This document shows, piece after piece, positions 30,285 to 39,147 of a DNA stretch of 40,027 bases. The DNA is from Geothermobacter hydrogeniphilus (lineage in GTDB: Bacteria > Desulfobacterota > Desulfuromonadia > Desulfuromonadales > Geothermobacteraceae): assembly GCF_002898515.1 (NCBI RefSeq), contig NZ_PPFX01000038.1:1-40027 (forward strand), written 5' to 3'. How positions within the stretch are numbered: position 1 is the first letter of the stretch; every line of letters starts with the position of its first letter. Below the pieces are notes generated by a model. The model was not told where the DNA came from. It worked only from the letters and a program-made list of their open reading frames with translations, and ran no database searches. Made by a program: the position numbers and the translations under genes.

Positions 30285-33266
30285 ATGCCCTGGAGAATAG
30301 TTGTCGGCCTCAAGGATGGTGTCAGGGATGCCCGGGGAGAGCGGGTTCGCGCAGAAATCCGCCGGCACCTCGGCATTGAACTTGAGAGCGTGCGCACCCT
30401 CGATGTTTACACTGTCGATGCGGAATTGACCGACGATGAGGTCGCCGCGGCCGCCAACGGGCCTTTCTGCGACCCGATCATCCAGCAGGCGGCCGTCAAC
30501 CAACCGCTTGCCGAAGATTTCGACATCCTGATCGAGGTCGGGTTCCGCCCCGGTGTTACCGACAACGTCGGCCGCACCGCCCGCGAAGCGATTCAGTACC
30601 TGACCGGACGTTCCTTCGCGGACGGGGAGGGGGTCTACACTTCGACCCAGTACCTGCTGAAGGGAGCCATCGATAAACAGGCGGCAGAAACCATCGCCGG
30701 CGATTTTCTCGCCAACGGCCTGATTCAGCGCTGGACGATACTGACGGCTGATGAACTCGATCCGGCAAAAGGCGTTCCGGTCAGCGTGCCGCGGGTTGTC
30801 GGCAGCGCCGAACCGACCGTCAGAACCATTTCTCTCGATGTCAGTGATGAACAGCTGCTGGCCATCAGCCGTGACGGGATGCTGGCCCTCAATCTTGAGG
30901 AGATGAAGAAGCTGCAGGCCTATGTCGCGGATCCGGCGACTCGGGAGAAACGATGTGCCCGCGGCTTGTCGGCTGAGTTGACCGATGTCGAGCTGGAGGC
31001 CCTGGCGCAGACCTGGAGCGAACACTGCAAGCACAAGATTTTCTCGGCGAAAATCGACTACACCGATGAAAACGGAAACCGTCAGCTGATCGACTCCCTT
31101 TTCAAAACCTATATTGTCGGCGCTACTGCCAGGGTACGCGAAAACATGGGAGAGCGCGACTTCTGCCTCTCGGTCTTCAAGGACAACGCCGGGGTGATCC
31201 GCTTCAACGACGACTGGAGCCTGGTGTTCAAGGTCGAGACTCACAACTCGCCTTCGGCCCTCGATCCCTACGGTGGGGCATTGACCGGGATTGTCGGCGT
31301 CAACCGTGACGGTGTCGGTACCGGCATGGGAGCCCGGCTGATCTTCAACACTGATGTTTTCTGTTTTGCCTCGCCCTTTCTCGACAAACCTCTGCCGAAA
31401 CGGCTGCTGCATCCGCGCCGTATCTTCGACGGCGTTGTTGAAGGGGTTGAACATGGCGGCAACAAGAGCGGCATCCCGACCGTCAACGGCTCGATCGTCT
31501 TCGATGACCGTTTCGCCGGTAAACCGCTGGTCTACTGCGGTACCGCGGCGATCATGCCGGCCGAACTGAACGGCAGGCCGTGCCATGAAAAGGCAGTTCA
31601 GGTCGGCGATCATATCGTCATGACCGGCGGCCGCATCGGCAAGGATGGTATCCACGGCGCGACCTTCTCCTCGGAGGAACTGCACGAGGGTTCGCCGGTG
31701 ACCGCGGTGCAGATCGGCGATCCGATCACCCAGCGGAAAATGTTCGATTTCCTCACCATCGCCCGTGATCGCGGTCTCTACAATTCGATGACCGACAACG
31801 GTGCCGGCGGGCTTTCCTCGTCGATCGGCGAGATGGCCGAAGATACCGGCGGCTGCGAGCTGCACCTTGATCGCGCGCCCCTCAAGTATCCCGGCCTGCA
31901 ACCCTGGGAGATTCTCATTTCCGAGGCGCAGGAGCGGATGAGCCTGGCGGTGCCGCCGGAAAAGCTGGATGAATTTCTGCAGCTGGCCAAAGAGATGGAT
32001 GTCGAGGCGACCGACCTCGGGACTTTTACCGACTCGGGTTATTTCCACTGTCTCTACCGGGGGGAAACCGTCGCCTGGCTCGATATGGAGTTCCTGCACC
32101 AGGGCGTGCCGCAGATGGTGATTCCCGCCCGCTGGACGCCGAAAACTCTGCGGGAACCCGGCCTGGCCTTGCCGCAGGATCTCAGCCTGGAATTGTCCGG
32201 TCTGCTCGCCCGGCTCAATATCTGTTCCAAGGAATCGGTGATCCGCCGCTACGACCACGAGGTGCAGGCCGGAACGGTGATCAAGCCGCTGGTCGGGGTC
32301 GCCAACGACGGTCCTTCCGACGCGGCGGTTTTCCGCCCGCTGCTCGATTCCTTCGAGGGTACGGTTGTTTCCCACGGTATCTGCCCGAGCTACAGCGATA
32401 TCGATACCTACCACATGATGGCCTGTGCCATCGACGAGGGGCTGCGCAACTACGTCGCTGTCGGCGGTGACATCGAGCATGTCGCCGGGCTCGACAACTT
32501 CTGCTGGTGTGACCCGGTGCAGAGTGATAAGACCCCGGACGGCGAATACAAGGCGGCCCAGCTGGTGCGTGCCAACCAGGCTCTCTACGACTACTGCGTC
32601 GCCTTCGGCGTACCGCTGATTTCGGGCAAGGACTCGATGAAGAACGATTACCAGATCGGCGACACCAGGATCTCCATTCCGCCGACGGTGCTGTTCTCGG
32701 TGATCGGCAGGATCGAGGATGTCCGCCGGGCGGTGTCGATGGATGTCAAGCGTCCAGACGACCTGGTCTATCTGCTCGGCATGACCCGTGATGAGCTTGG
32801 GGGTTCGGAATACTATGCCGCTCACGGCGAGTTGGGTTGCAATGTACCGAAAGTCGATGCCGGTTACGCCCTCGATCTCTACAAGCGTCTCAACCGGGCG
32901 CAGCGTCAGGGCCTGGTCGCGTCCTGTCACGATCTTTCCGACGGCGGACTCGGCGTGGCCCTGGCGGAGAAGGCCTTTGCCGGCGGTTTCGGCATCCGCG
33001 CCGACCTGACCGCGGTCCGTACTGACGCGCCGTTGCGGGATGACGCCCTGCTGTTCTCCGAATCGCAGAGTCGCCTGCTGGTCAGTGTCCACCCTGAACT
33101 GCGGGATGATTTCGAAGCGGTTTTTGCCGGGACCGATTGCGCGCTGATCGGGGAGGTGACCGAGGATGGGCGGTTGGAGGTGACCGGGGCCGGCGGCCGG
33201 GTGTTGATCGACAGCCGGATAGAGGACCTTAAACAGGCGTGGCAAGCGCCGCTGCGGGAGCTGTAA
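30285..33266 (+). CDS. purL: phosphoribosylformylglycinamidine synthase, PurS-PurL fused subunit
   Basis: 993 residues, larger than a small PurL (about 740). Residues 1-160 hold two PurS-like segments (IVVGLKDGVRDARGERV and ILIEVGFRPGVTDNVGR), equivalent to the PurS dimer. The synthetase follows: LAQTWSEHCKHKIF (about 241-254), VFKVETHNSPSALDPYGGA (about 314-332), GGNKSGIPTVNGS and a second ATPase-like half with ISGKDSMKND (about 782-791) and SCHDLSDGGLGVALAE. The glutaminase domain is absent and supplied by purQ two bases downstream. It makes FGAM from FGAR, Gln-derived ammonia and ATP. AAAGGAG precedes the ATG at 30285; a longer in-frame start at 30198 lies in the palindromic repeat and is rejected. 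Confidence 0.96.
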   Translation: MPWRIVVGLKDGVRDARGERVRAEIRRHLGIELESVRTLDVYTVDAELTDDEVAAAANGPFCDPIIQQAAVNQPLAEDFDILIEVGFRPGVTDNVGRTAREAIQYLTGRSFADGEGVYTSTQYLLKGAIDKQAAETIAGDFLANGLIQRWTILTADELDPAKGVPVSVPRVVGSAEPTVRTISLDVSDEQLLAISRDGMLALNLEEMKKLQAYVADPATREKRCARGLSAELTDVELEALAQTWSEHCKHKIFSAKIDYTDENGNRQLIDSLFKTYIVGATARVRENMGERDFCLSVFKDNAGVIRFNDDWSLVFKVETHNSPSALDPYGGALTGIVGVNRDGVGTGMGARLIFNTDVFCFASPFLDKPLPKRLLHPRRIFDGVVEGVEHGGNKSGIPTVNGSIVFDDRFAGKPLVYCGTAAIMPAELNGRPCHEKAVQVGDHIVMTGGRIGKDGIHGATFSSEELHEGSPVTAVQIGDPITQRKMFDFLTIARDRGLYNSMTDNGAGGLSSSIGEMAEDTGGCELHLDRAPLKYPGLQPWEILISEAQERMSLAVPPEKLDEFLQLAKEMDVEATDLGTFTDSGYFHCLYRGETVAWLDMEFLHQGVPQMVIPARWTPKTLREPGLALPQDLSLELSGLLARLNICSKESVIRRYDHEVQAGTVIKPLVGVANDGPSDAAVFRPLLDSFEGTVVSHGICPSYSDIDTYHMMACAIDEGLRNYVAVGGDIEHVAGLDNFCWCDPVQSDKTPDGEYKAAQLVRANQALYDYCVAFGVPLISGKDSMKNDYQIGDTRISIPPTVLFSVIGRIEDVRRAVSMDVKRPDDLVYLLGMTRDELGGSEYYAAHGELGCNVPKVDAGYALDLYKRLNRAQRQGLVASCHDLSDGGLGVALAEKAFAGGFGIRADLTAVRTDAPLRDDALLFSESQSRLLVSVHPELRDDFEAVFAGTDCALIGEVTEDGRLEVTGAGGRVLIDSRIEDLKQAWQAPLREL

Positions 33267-33268
33267 CC

Positions 33269-34096
33269 ATGGCAAAAGAGATTCGGGCCATTGTCATTGC
33301 CGGCAACGGCACCAATTGTGAGCGTGAAGTCGCCCATGCCTGTCGCCTGGCCGGTGCCGAGGTGGCCGATATTGTCCATATCGCCGAGTTGCTGGCCGGC
33401 AGGGTGCGCCTCGACGATTACCATTTTCTCAACCTGGCCGGTGGATTTCTCGACGGCGATGATCTCGGCAGCGCCAAAGCCGGCGCCAACCGCCTGCTGC
33501 ACGCCCGGGTGGCTGACAGCGAGGAGCACCTGGCCGACCAGCTGCAGCGATTTGTTGCTGACGGCAAGCTGGTGATGGGTGTCTGCAACGGTTTCCAGCT
33601 GATGGTCAAGATGGGGCTGCTGCCGGCACTGGACGGCAACTACCAGCAGCAGACCGCGACCCTGACCTTCAATGACGGCGGCCGTTTCGAGGATCGCTGG
33701 ACCTACCTTGCGGTTGACCCCGACTCCCCCTGTGTCTATACCCGCGGCCTGCCGGGGATCTACCTGCCGGTCCGGCACGGTGAAGGAAAGTTCGTACCCG
33801 GAGATGATGCCCTGCTCGAACGGATCGAATCCGGTCATCTCGCCCCGTTGCGTTATGCCACGGCAGCTTACCAGCCGACCATGACCTATCCGGAGAATCC
33901 CAACGGTTCAGTGGCGGCCATCGCCGGGGTCTGTGACCCCAGCGGCCGGTTGTTCGGTCTGATGCCTCATCCGGAGGCCTATGTCCACCGCACCCATCAT
34001 CCGCGCTGGACTCGTGAGCCGGAATTGCCGGAAGAGGGAATGGGCCTGTGGCTGTATCGCAACGCGGTTGAGTTTCTCCGTAGCGAAGTCGTGTAA
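33269..34096 (+). CDS. purQ: phosphoribosylformylglycinamidine synthase glutaminase subunit
   Basis: 275 residues, a class I glutamine amidotransferase. Nucleophile Cys in GVCNGFQLM (about 105-113), His and Glu in LMPHPEAYVH (about 231-240). The loop GGFLDGDDLGSAKAGAN (about 58-74) is longer and different from the common GGFSYGDYLRAGA of small PurQ, in keeping with the large PurS-PurL partner. It feeds ammonia to PurL. The ATG at 33269 lies two bases after the purL stop, with GGGAG inside the purL end. Confidence 0.96.
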   Translation: MAKEIRAIVIAGNGTNCEREVAHACRLAGAEVADIVHIAELLAGRVRLDDYHFLNLAGGFLDGDDLGSAKAGANRLLHARVADSEEHLADQLQRFVADGKLVMGVCNGFQLMVKMGLLPALDGNYQQQTATLTFNDGGRFEDRWTYLAVDPDSPCVYTRGLPGIYLPVRHGEGKFVPGDDALLERIESGHLAPLRYATAAYQPTMTYPENPNGSVAAIAGVCDPSGRLFGLMPHPEAYVHRTHHPRWTREPELPEEGMGLWLYRNAVEFLRSEVV

Positions 34097-34105
34097 AAAT
34101 GAACA

Positions 34106-34127
34106 ATCCCGCGGCAGACCGCGGGAT
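34106..34127 (+). terminator. hairpin after purQ
   Basis: ATCCCGCGG-CAGA-CCGCGGGAT, a perfect nine-base stem 10 bp past the purQ stop. No T-run follows, so termination would be incomplete; a second small stem (CCGGGT / ACCCGG, 34151-34172) lies in the purF leader. Confidence 0.5.
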
Positions 34128-34209
34128 GTCAGGAATCCAGATTGCAGCATCCGGGTAACAGAATGAACCCGGTACATGTTCTCTGCTTCCGCTTACCGAG
34201 AGGTCTTCG

Positions 34210-35616
34210 ATGGAAGAAAAATTTCATGATAAATGCGGCGTGTTCGGGATCTTCGGTCATCCCGAAGCCGCCAACCTGACCTACCTGGGGCTCTATGCCC
34301 TGCAGCACCGGGGGCAGGAGAGCTGCGGCATTGTCGCTTCAGACGGCAATCAGCTGCGTGCCTATCGAAAGATGGGATTGGTATCTGATGTTTTCAAGCG
34401 CCCGAGCGTGTTTGACGAACTGCCGGGAAAGAGCGCCATCGGCCATGTCCGCTACTCGACCGCGGGAGCATCCGACGACAAGAATATCCAGCCGATCATG
34501 GTTGATTACCATCGCGGCAGTATCGCCGTGGCCCACAACGGCAACCTGGTCAATGCCCAGGAACATCGCAATCGTCTGGAACATGAAGGTTCCATTTTTT
34601 CCACCACCGCCGATACCGAGGTGATTATTCACCAGATCGCCAAGGCCCAGGCGGACAGCCTCCAGGACCGGGTGGTCGAGGCGCTGACCAACCTGAAAGG
34701 GGCCTATTGCCTGACTTTCCTGACCGAAACCCGGCTGGTCGCGGTGCGCGACCCCAATGGTTTCCGCCCGCTGGCCCTGGGTAAGCTTGATGGCGCCTTC
34801 GTGGTCGCTTCGGAAACCTGCGCCTTCGACCTGATCGAAGCCGAATTCATCCGCGAGATCGAGCCGGGCGAGATGATCGTCATCGACAAGAACGGGATGA
34901 AATCCTACCATCCCTTCGACAAGATCCAGCCGTCCCCCTGTGTCTTCGAGTTCATCTACTTTGCCCGCCCTGACAGCACCATCTTCGGCAAGGAGGTTTA
35001 CGGCGTGCGCAAGGAGTTCGGCCGGGTGCTGGCCCGTGAATACCCGGTCGAGGTCGACGTGGTGGTGCCGATCCCCGACTCCGGGGTGCCGGCCGCCATC
35101 GGTTATGCCGAAGAGGCGGGTCTGCCCTTCGAGACCGGCCTGATCCGCAATCACTATGTCGGCCGCACCTTCATCGAACCTTCGCAGTCGATTCGCCATT
35201 TCGGCGTCAAGCTGAAGCTGAACCCGGTGCGGGAGATTATCCAGGGCAAGCGCGTGGTGCTGATCGACGACTCGATCGTCCGCGGCACCACCGCCCGCAA
35301 GATCGTCAAGATGGTGCGCAACGCCGGCGCCGCCGAGGTGCATGTCCGCATCTCCAGTCCGCCGACCAGTTTCCCCTGTTATTACGGGATCGACACTCCG
35401 ACCCGCAAGGAGCTGATTTCCTCTTCCCATTCGGTGGAGGAAATCAATAGATACATCACTGCCGACAGCCTCGGCTACCTGTCTCGCGGCGGGGTTCTCA
35501 AGGCCGCCGGAATTCCGGACGGGGCTTCCGGGTATTTTTGCGACGCCTGTTTCAGCGGCGAGTACCCGGTCAAGTTTCCCCGTCTCAAGTCAGACAGTCA
35601 GCTGGGGTTGTTCTGA
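34210..35616 (+). CDS. purF: amidophosphoribosyltransferase
   Basis: 468 residues of the Fe-S type. An eight-residue propeptide (MEEKFHDK) precedes the nucleophile Cys9 of [20 protein letters not shown]; glutaminase motifs GQESCGIV and [10 protein letters not shown] follow; the PRTase site is [18 protein letters not shown] (about 351-368). Cysteines in PCVFEF (about 243), PCYYGID and [12 protein letters not shown] fit the [4Fe-4S] cluster of the Bacillus-type enzyme. It commits PRPP to purine synthesis. Weak ribosome site CGAGAGG at the ATG. Confidence 0.97.
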   Translation: MEEKFHDKCGVFGIFGHPEAANLTYLGLYALQHRGQESCGIVASDGNQLRAYRKMGLVSDVFKRPSVFDELPGKSAIGHVRYSTAGASDDKNIQPIMVDYHRGSIAVAHNGNLVNAQEHRNRLEHEGSIFSTTADTEVIIHQIAKAQADSLQDRVVEALTNLKGAYCLTFLTETRLVAVRDPNGFRPLALGKLDGAFVVASETCAFDLIEAEFIREIEPGEMIVIDKNGMKSYHPFDKIQPSPCVFEFIYFARPDSTIFGKEVYGVRKEFGRVLAREYPVEVDVVVPIPDSGVPAAIGYAEEAGLPFETGLIRNHYVGRTFIEPSQSIRHFGVKLKLNPVREIIQGKRVVLIDDSIVRGTTARKIVKMVRNAGAAEVHVRISSPPTSFPCYYGIDTPTRKELISSSHSVEEINRYITADSLGYLSRGGVLKAAGIPDGASGYFCDACFSGEYPVKFPRLKSDSQLGLF

Positions 35617-35647
35617 ACAAGATTGAACCTGAGGAGAGAGAGGAAAA

Positions 35648-36202
35648 ATGACCACCGAAGAACGCACGGAACTGATGAACATCATTCGCGAACTGTCTTA
35701 CGAGCAGCGGGAGGTTACTCTCGCCTCGGGACGCAGGAGCAATTTTTATTTCGACGGCAAGCAGACCACTCTGCACGCCAGGGGCGGGCTACTGGTCGGC
35801 AAGGCATTCTGGGAGAAGGTCAAGGAATTCGGCCCGGTTGACGGGGTCGGTGGTCTGACCCTCGGCGCCGACCCGATTGCCACCGCCACGTCGATTGCCG
35901 CCACCCTTGAAGGAACCCCGGTCCATGCCTTCATTATCCGCAAGGAACCGAAGGGCCACGGCACCGGGCAATGGCTTGAAGGGCGCAAGAATCTTCCCGC
36001 CGGATCGAAGGTTGTGATCGTCGAGGATGTCACCACCACCGGAGGCTCGTCGATGAAGGCGGTCGAACGTGCCCGCGAAGAGGGCCTTGAAGTCCTCGGC
36101 ATCGTTACCCTGGTTGATCGCCAGGAAGGCGCCCAGGAAAACATCGAGGGGCAGGGGATGGTGCTCAAGCCGGTCTTCACCCGCAAGGAGATCGTCGGCT
36201 GA
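35648..36202 (+). CDS. pyrE: orotate phosphoribosyltransferase
   Basis: 184 residues with SGRRSNFYFDGK (27-38), KEPKGHGTGQWLEG (about 99-112) and the PRPP-binding motif VVIVEDVTTTGGSS (about 121-134). It makes OMP from orotate and PRPP. A strong purine-rich ribosome site (GAGGAGAGAGAGGA) precedes the ATG at 35648. It follows purF by 31 bp and so is probably co-transcribed, putting pyrimidine and purine synthesis together. Confidence 0.96.
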   Translation: MTTEERTELMNIIRELSYEQREVTLASGRRSNFYFDGKQTTLHARGGLLVGKAFWEKVKEFGPVDGVGGLTLGADPIATATSIAATLEGTPVHAFIIRKEPKGHGTGQWLEGRKNLPAGSKVVIVEDVTTTGGSSMKAVERAREEGLEVLGIVTLVDRQEGAQENIEGQGMVLKPVFTRKEIVG

Positions 36203-36250
36203 GAGTTCTCCCGTCTCGGGAAGCGAAAGACCTGCTCCACCGCAAAACTG

Positions 36251-36287
36251 AAAAAGGGGGTTCACGATAAACGTGAATCCCCTTTTT
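36251..36287. terminator. strong bidirectional terminator
   Basis: AAAAAGGGGGTTCACG-ATAAA-CGTGAATCCCCTTTTT: long GC-rich stem flanked by A5 and T5, so it ends pyrE on plus and the small DAHPS-like gene on minus. Confidence 0.93.
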
Positions 36288-36306
36288 AATTCAATCTGTT
36301 ATCCTG

Positions 36307-36516
36307 CTATTCTTCATCCGGAATCTTGAAAACAACATGAACGCCGGGGAGGGCTTCGAGGTCACCGACGGTGATACTGCGGGTATCACCGATCACGCCG
36401 ATGATCACCCGGTTGGCGCCGGTTGACTGGTGAAAATCGAAGTCCCGCTCGTCAAGGTACTGCTTGATCTGCCGCAACTGCTCCTCGCTGACATTCTGTT
36501 TCATCACGATCAGCAT
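36307..36516 (-). CDS. free-standing DAHP synthase N-terminal (ferredoxin-like/ACT-like) domain protein
   Basis: 69 residues. The pattern MLIVMKQNVSEEQLRQIKQYL, then NRVIIGVIGDTRSI and GVHVVFKIPDEE, matches the N-terminal ferredoxin-like regulatory domain that in Thermotoga-type DAHP synthases precedes the catalytic barrel and mediates Phe/Tyr inhibition. Here the catalytic barrel is absent: the gene ends at a stop and then a strong terminator. AAGGGGA is the ribosome site for ATG 36516, one base after the chorismate mutase stop. It could act as a separate regulatory subunit for a DAHP synthase elsewhere or for the mutase, or be a decayed gene; the intact frame and spacing favour a functional small protein. 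Confidence 0.75.
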   Translation of the reverse strand: MLIVMKQNVSEEQLRQIKQYLDERDFDFHQSTGANRVIIGVIGDTRSITVGDLEALPGVHVVFKIPDEE

Positions 36517-36517
36517 T

Positions 36518-36790
36518 TCATTCCCCTTTGCTGCGCGCGCGCTCCAGGCTGCGCGATTCGTCAACCACACGTTCGAAGAGGCGGACAACGGCCTCGTCGT
36601 CCAGAGGACCGGGGTTCTCTGTTCGGACCCGGGTGAAAATCCTCTTTTCCCGTTCCGGGTCGTAGATCGGCAGCCCCCGTTCTTTTTTCAACGCCCCGAT
36701 GGCCAGAGCCAGTTCAGCGCGCCGATTGAAGATTTTCAGCAGCTGCCGGTCGAGGTTGTCTATTTCCGCGCGGATTTCATCGAAGGTCAA
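36518..36790 (-). CDS. chorismate mutase, AroQ type
   Basis: 90 residues, helical, with the AroQ pattern: FDEIRAEIDNLDRQLLKIFNRRAELALAIGALK (3-35) with active-site Arg11-type and Arg28-type residues, then DPEREKRIF (44-52) and the C-terminal FERVVDESRSLE. It converts chorismate to prephenate for Phe and Tyr. It is a monofunctional domain, where many relatives have it fused to prephenate dehydratase or DAHP synthase. It lies 14 bp after nadB in the same direction. Confidence 0.92.
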   Translation of the reverse strand: MTFDEIRAEIDNLDRQLLKIFNRRAELALAIGALKKERGLPIYDPEREKRIFTRVRTENPGPLDDEAVVRLFERVVDESRSLERARSKGE

Positions 36791-36804
36791 GGAGATCCTC
36801 CTCG

Positions 36805-38397
36805 TCAGAAAGGCTTACGGACCAGGGTCGGTCGTTTCCAGTTGGCGTCATCGGTTTCGGGATAGTCGATGGTGTAGTGCAGTCCGCGGCTTTCCTTGCG
36901 CTCCAGGGCGCAGCGCACGATCAGTTCCGCGACGGTGGCGATATTGCGCAGCTCAACCAGGTCGGAAGTGACAAAGAAATCCCAGTAATAGTCGGTGATC
37001 TCCTCCTGGATCATCTGGATGCGGCGCCGGGCCCTGACCAGGCGCTTGTTGGAGCGGACGATGCCGACGTAGTTCCACATGCAGCGGCGGATCTCATCCC
37101 AGTTATGGGCGACTACCACTTCTTCGTCACTGTCGGTGGCGTTGCCGCAGTCCCAGGCGGGGACGGATGGATAGCGGGTATCGATGTCACGATGCCGTTC
37201 AAGACAGCGCTGGGCCGCACGTTCAGCATAGACCGCGCCTTCCAGCAGGCTGTTGCTGGCCAGGCGGTTGGCGCCGTGCAGACCGGTACAGGAGGTCTCG
37301 CCGATGGCGAACAGGTTGGGCAGATCGGTTTCGCCCCAGTGGTCGACCCGTACCCCGCCGCAAAGGTAATGGGCGGCCGGGACAACGGGAATCGGCTCGC
37401 GGGTCATGTCGATGCCGTAGGAGAGACAGGTGGTATAAATGTGCGGAAAACGGTCCTTGATATAGTCGGCGCTGCGGTGGCTGATGTCGAGGAACACATT
37501 GTCCTCACCACGGACTTTCATCTCGTTGTCGATGGCCCGGGCGACAATGTCGCGCGGCGCGAGATCCTTGAGCTGATGGTAGCTCTCCATGAACGGGGTG
37601 CCGTCAGAACGTTTCAGAACGGCACCTTCGCCACGCACCGCTTCGGAGATCAGGAACGATTTGGCGTGGGGATGGAAAAGGGTGGTCGGATGGAACTGCA
37701 TGAATTCCATGTTGGCGACCGTCGCGCCGGCGCGGTAGGCCATGGCGACCCCATCGCCGGTGGCGATGTCCGGATTGCAGGTGTAGAGATAGACCTTGCC
37801 GGCACCGCCGGTGGCGAGGACCGTGATCGGGGCGCCGAAGGTCACGACCTCGTGATTGGCGATATCCAGCACATAGGCCCCGAGACAACGATCCTCGTTT
37901 TTACCGCCATGCCTGCGGGCGGTGATCAGGTCGATGGCGATGTGTTCCTCGTAAAGATTGATATTGGGATGGCTGCGGATCGCTTCGACCAGGGCGCGTT
38001 CAATTTCCCGGCCGGTCAGATCCTGGTAATGGAGGATGCGGCGCCGGCTGTGACCGCCTTCGCGGGTCAGGTCGAAACTTCGGTCCTGTTTGCGGTTGAA
38101 CTGAACCCCCCAGGAAACCAGGTCGCGGATCGCGTCCGGACCGCCTTCAACCACCAGTCGCACCACCTCCTCGTCGGACAGAAAGGCTCCGGCCACCATG
38201 GTATCTTCGATATGTTCGGCGAAGCTGTCATTCTTGGCGCTGACAGCGGCGATACCGCCCTGGGCGCGGCTGGTGGCCGTCTCCTCGACAGTTCTTTTGG
38301 TGACCACGGCGACCTGCCCCTGGTCGGCGACCTTGAGGGCATAGGCGAGACCGGCAATGCCGCTGCCGATAACCAGGAAATCAGAGATAATTTTCAT
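36805..38397 (-). CDS. nadB: L-aspartate oxidase
   Basis: 530 residues. FAD-binding VIGSGIAGLAYALK (9-22), ATSRAQGGIAAV (about 41-52), substrate-site MEFMQFHPT (about 234-242), EAVRGEGAVL and the signature GETSCTGLHGANRLASNSLLE (about 348-368), which belong to NadB and not to succinate dehydrogenase. It oxidises aspartate to iminoaspartate, the first step of NAD synthesis. It has no clear ribosome site upstream (TATTTAAACA), which is unusual for this window. Divergent from the lytic transglycosylase gene. Confidence 0.95.
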   Translation of the reverse strand: MKIISDFLVIGSGIAGLAYALKVADQGQVAVVTKRTVEETATSRAQGGIAAVSAKNDSFAEHIEDTMVAGAFLSDEEVVRLVVEGGPDAIRDLVSWGVQFNRKQDRSFDLTREGGHSRRRILHYQDLTGREIERALVEAIRSHPNINLYEEHIAIDLITARRHGGKNEDRCLGAYVLDIANHEVVTFGAPITVLATGGAGKVYLYTCNPDIATGDGVAMAYRAGATVANMEFMQFHPTTLFHPHAKSFLISEAVRGEGAVLKRSDGTPFMESYHQLKDLAPRDIVARAIDNEMKVRGEDNVFLDISHRSADYIKDRFPHIYTTCLSYGIDMTREPIPVVPAAHYLCGGVRVDHWGETDLPNLFAIGETSCTGLHGANRLASNSLLEGAVYAERAAQRCLERHRDIDTRYPSVPAWDCGNATDSDEEVVVAHNWDEIRRCMWNYVGIVRSNKRLVRARRRIQMIQEEITDYYWDFFVTSDLVELRNIATVAELIVRCALERKESRGLHYTIDYPETDDANWKRPTLVRKPF

Positions 38398-38529
38398 TGT
38401 TTAAATAGTCGAATTTTGGAGAGTCATGGAACTGCTTTTGCATTAAGATGGATGTTCGGGGCGTGATTCTGTCGCATATTATCGACCCTCGGTGAAACAC
38501 TGTCAATCATTTTCATGGTGCCAAGTTTA

Positions 38530-38558
38530 TTGAAATAAAAGGGGTTTTAAGCTATACA
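38530..38558 (+). promoter_or_regulatory. promoter of the lytic transglycosylase-pgsA unit
   Basis: TTGAAA (38530-38535), 17-bp spacer, TATACA (38553-38558). Near-consensus sigma-70. The transcript start would fall about 10 bp before the start codon, implying a very short leader. Confidence 0.7.
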
Positions 38559-38574
38559 GGCTCAGGGTGCGGTG

Positions 38575-39147
38575 ATGACGATAAAAAAAGCAAAAATCAG
38601 TATGTTTCTTTCTGCCCTGGCCGTGGTGATGCTCCTGTCCGTCCCTGCGCATGCCGATATCTATAAACAGGTCGCGCCGGACGGTTCGATCACCTTTACC
38701 GACACCCCGACTGACAATAACTGGCAACTCTATTTCAGCCGGGACAGTACCATCTATGATATTATTCGTTTCTTTGCCGAACAGTACGGCCTTGAAGAAG
38801 CCCTGGTCCGCGCGGTGATCAAGGTTGAAAGTGACTACGATCCGAGTGTTGTCAGCAGTAAAGGCGCCATGGGCATGATGCAGCTTGTTCCGACCACCGC
38901 CGCCGAGATGGATGTTGTCAATCCCCTCGACCTGGTGGACAATATCAGGGGCGGCAGTCGCTACCTGCGAAAAATGCTCGATCGCTTTCACGGTGATCTG
39001 GATCTGGCCCTGGCCGCCTATAACGCCGGGCCCGGTGCCGTCAGCAGGTATGGCGGCGTTCCGCCCTATGCCGAAACTATGAACTACGTGCGCAAGGTCC
39101 GAAAATACCTGCGGATCTATCGCGTAGAGGAAGAGTCCCTGATGTGA
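38575..39147 (+). CDS. secreted lytic transglycosylase (DUF4124 + SLT domain)
   Basis: 190 residues from the ATG at 38575 (a GTG start one codon earlier is equally possible). Signal peptide (1-27, ending VPAHA), a short DUF4124-like segment DIYKQVAPDGSITFTDTPTD, then an SLT domain (about 58-175): catalytic Glu85 in AVIKVESDYDPSVVSSKGAMGMMQLVP, DNIRGGSRYLRKML and LAAYNAGPGAV. It cleaves the glycan strands of peptidoglycan in the periplasm. The last codon overlaps the GTG start of pgsA (ATGTGA), an unexpected pairing of wall and phospholipid genes. Confidence 0.94.
   Translation: MTIKKAKISMFLSALAVVMLLSVPAHADIYKQVAPDGSITFTDTPTDNNWQLYFSRDSTIYDIIRFFAEQYGLEEALVRAVIKVESDYDPSVVSSKGAMGMMQLVPTTAAEMDVVNPLDLVDNIRGGSRYLRKMLDRFHGDLDLALAAYNAGPGAVSRYGGVPPYAETMNYVRKVRKYLRIYRVEEESLM

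Noticed and set aside
30255-33275. Very long open frame antisense to purL, and another antisense to livF-paaK (about 7398-9170)
   Set aside because: They mirror high-GC codon bias of the real genes, have no family resemblance and no ribosome sites.
34097-34209. Purine riboswitch or PurR-type operator before purF
   Set aside because: Only two small hairpins are present; the conserved purine aptamer core and known PurR words are not seen.
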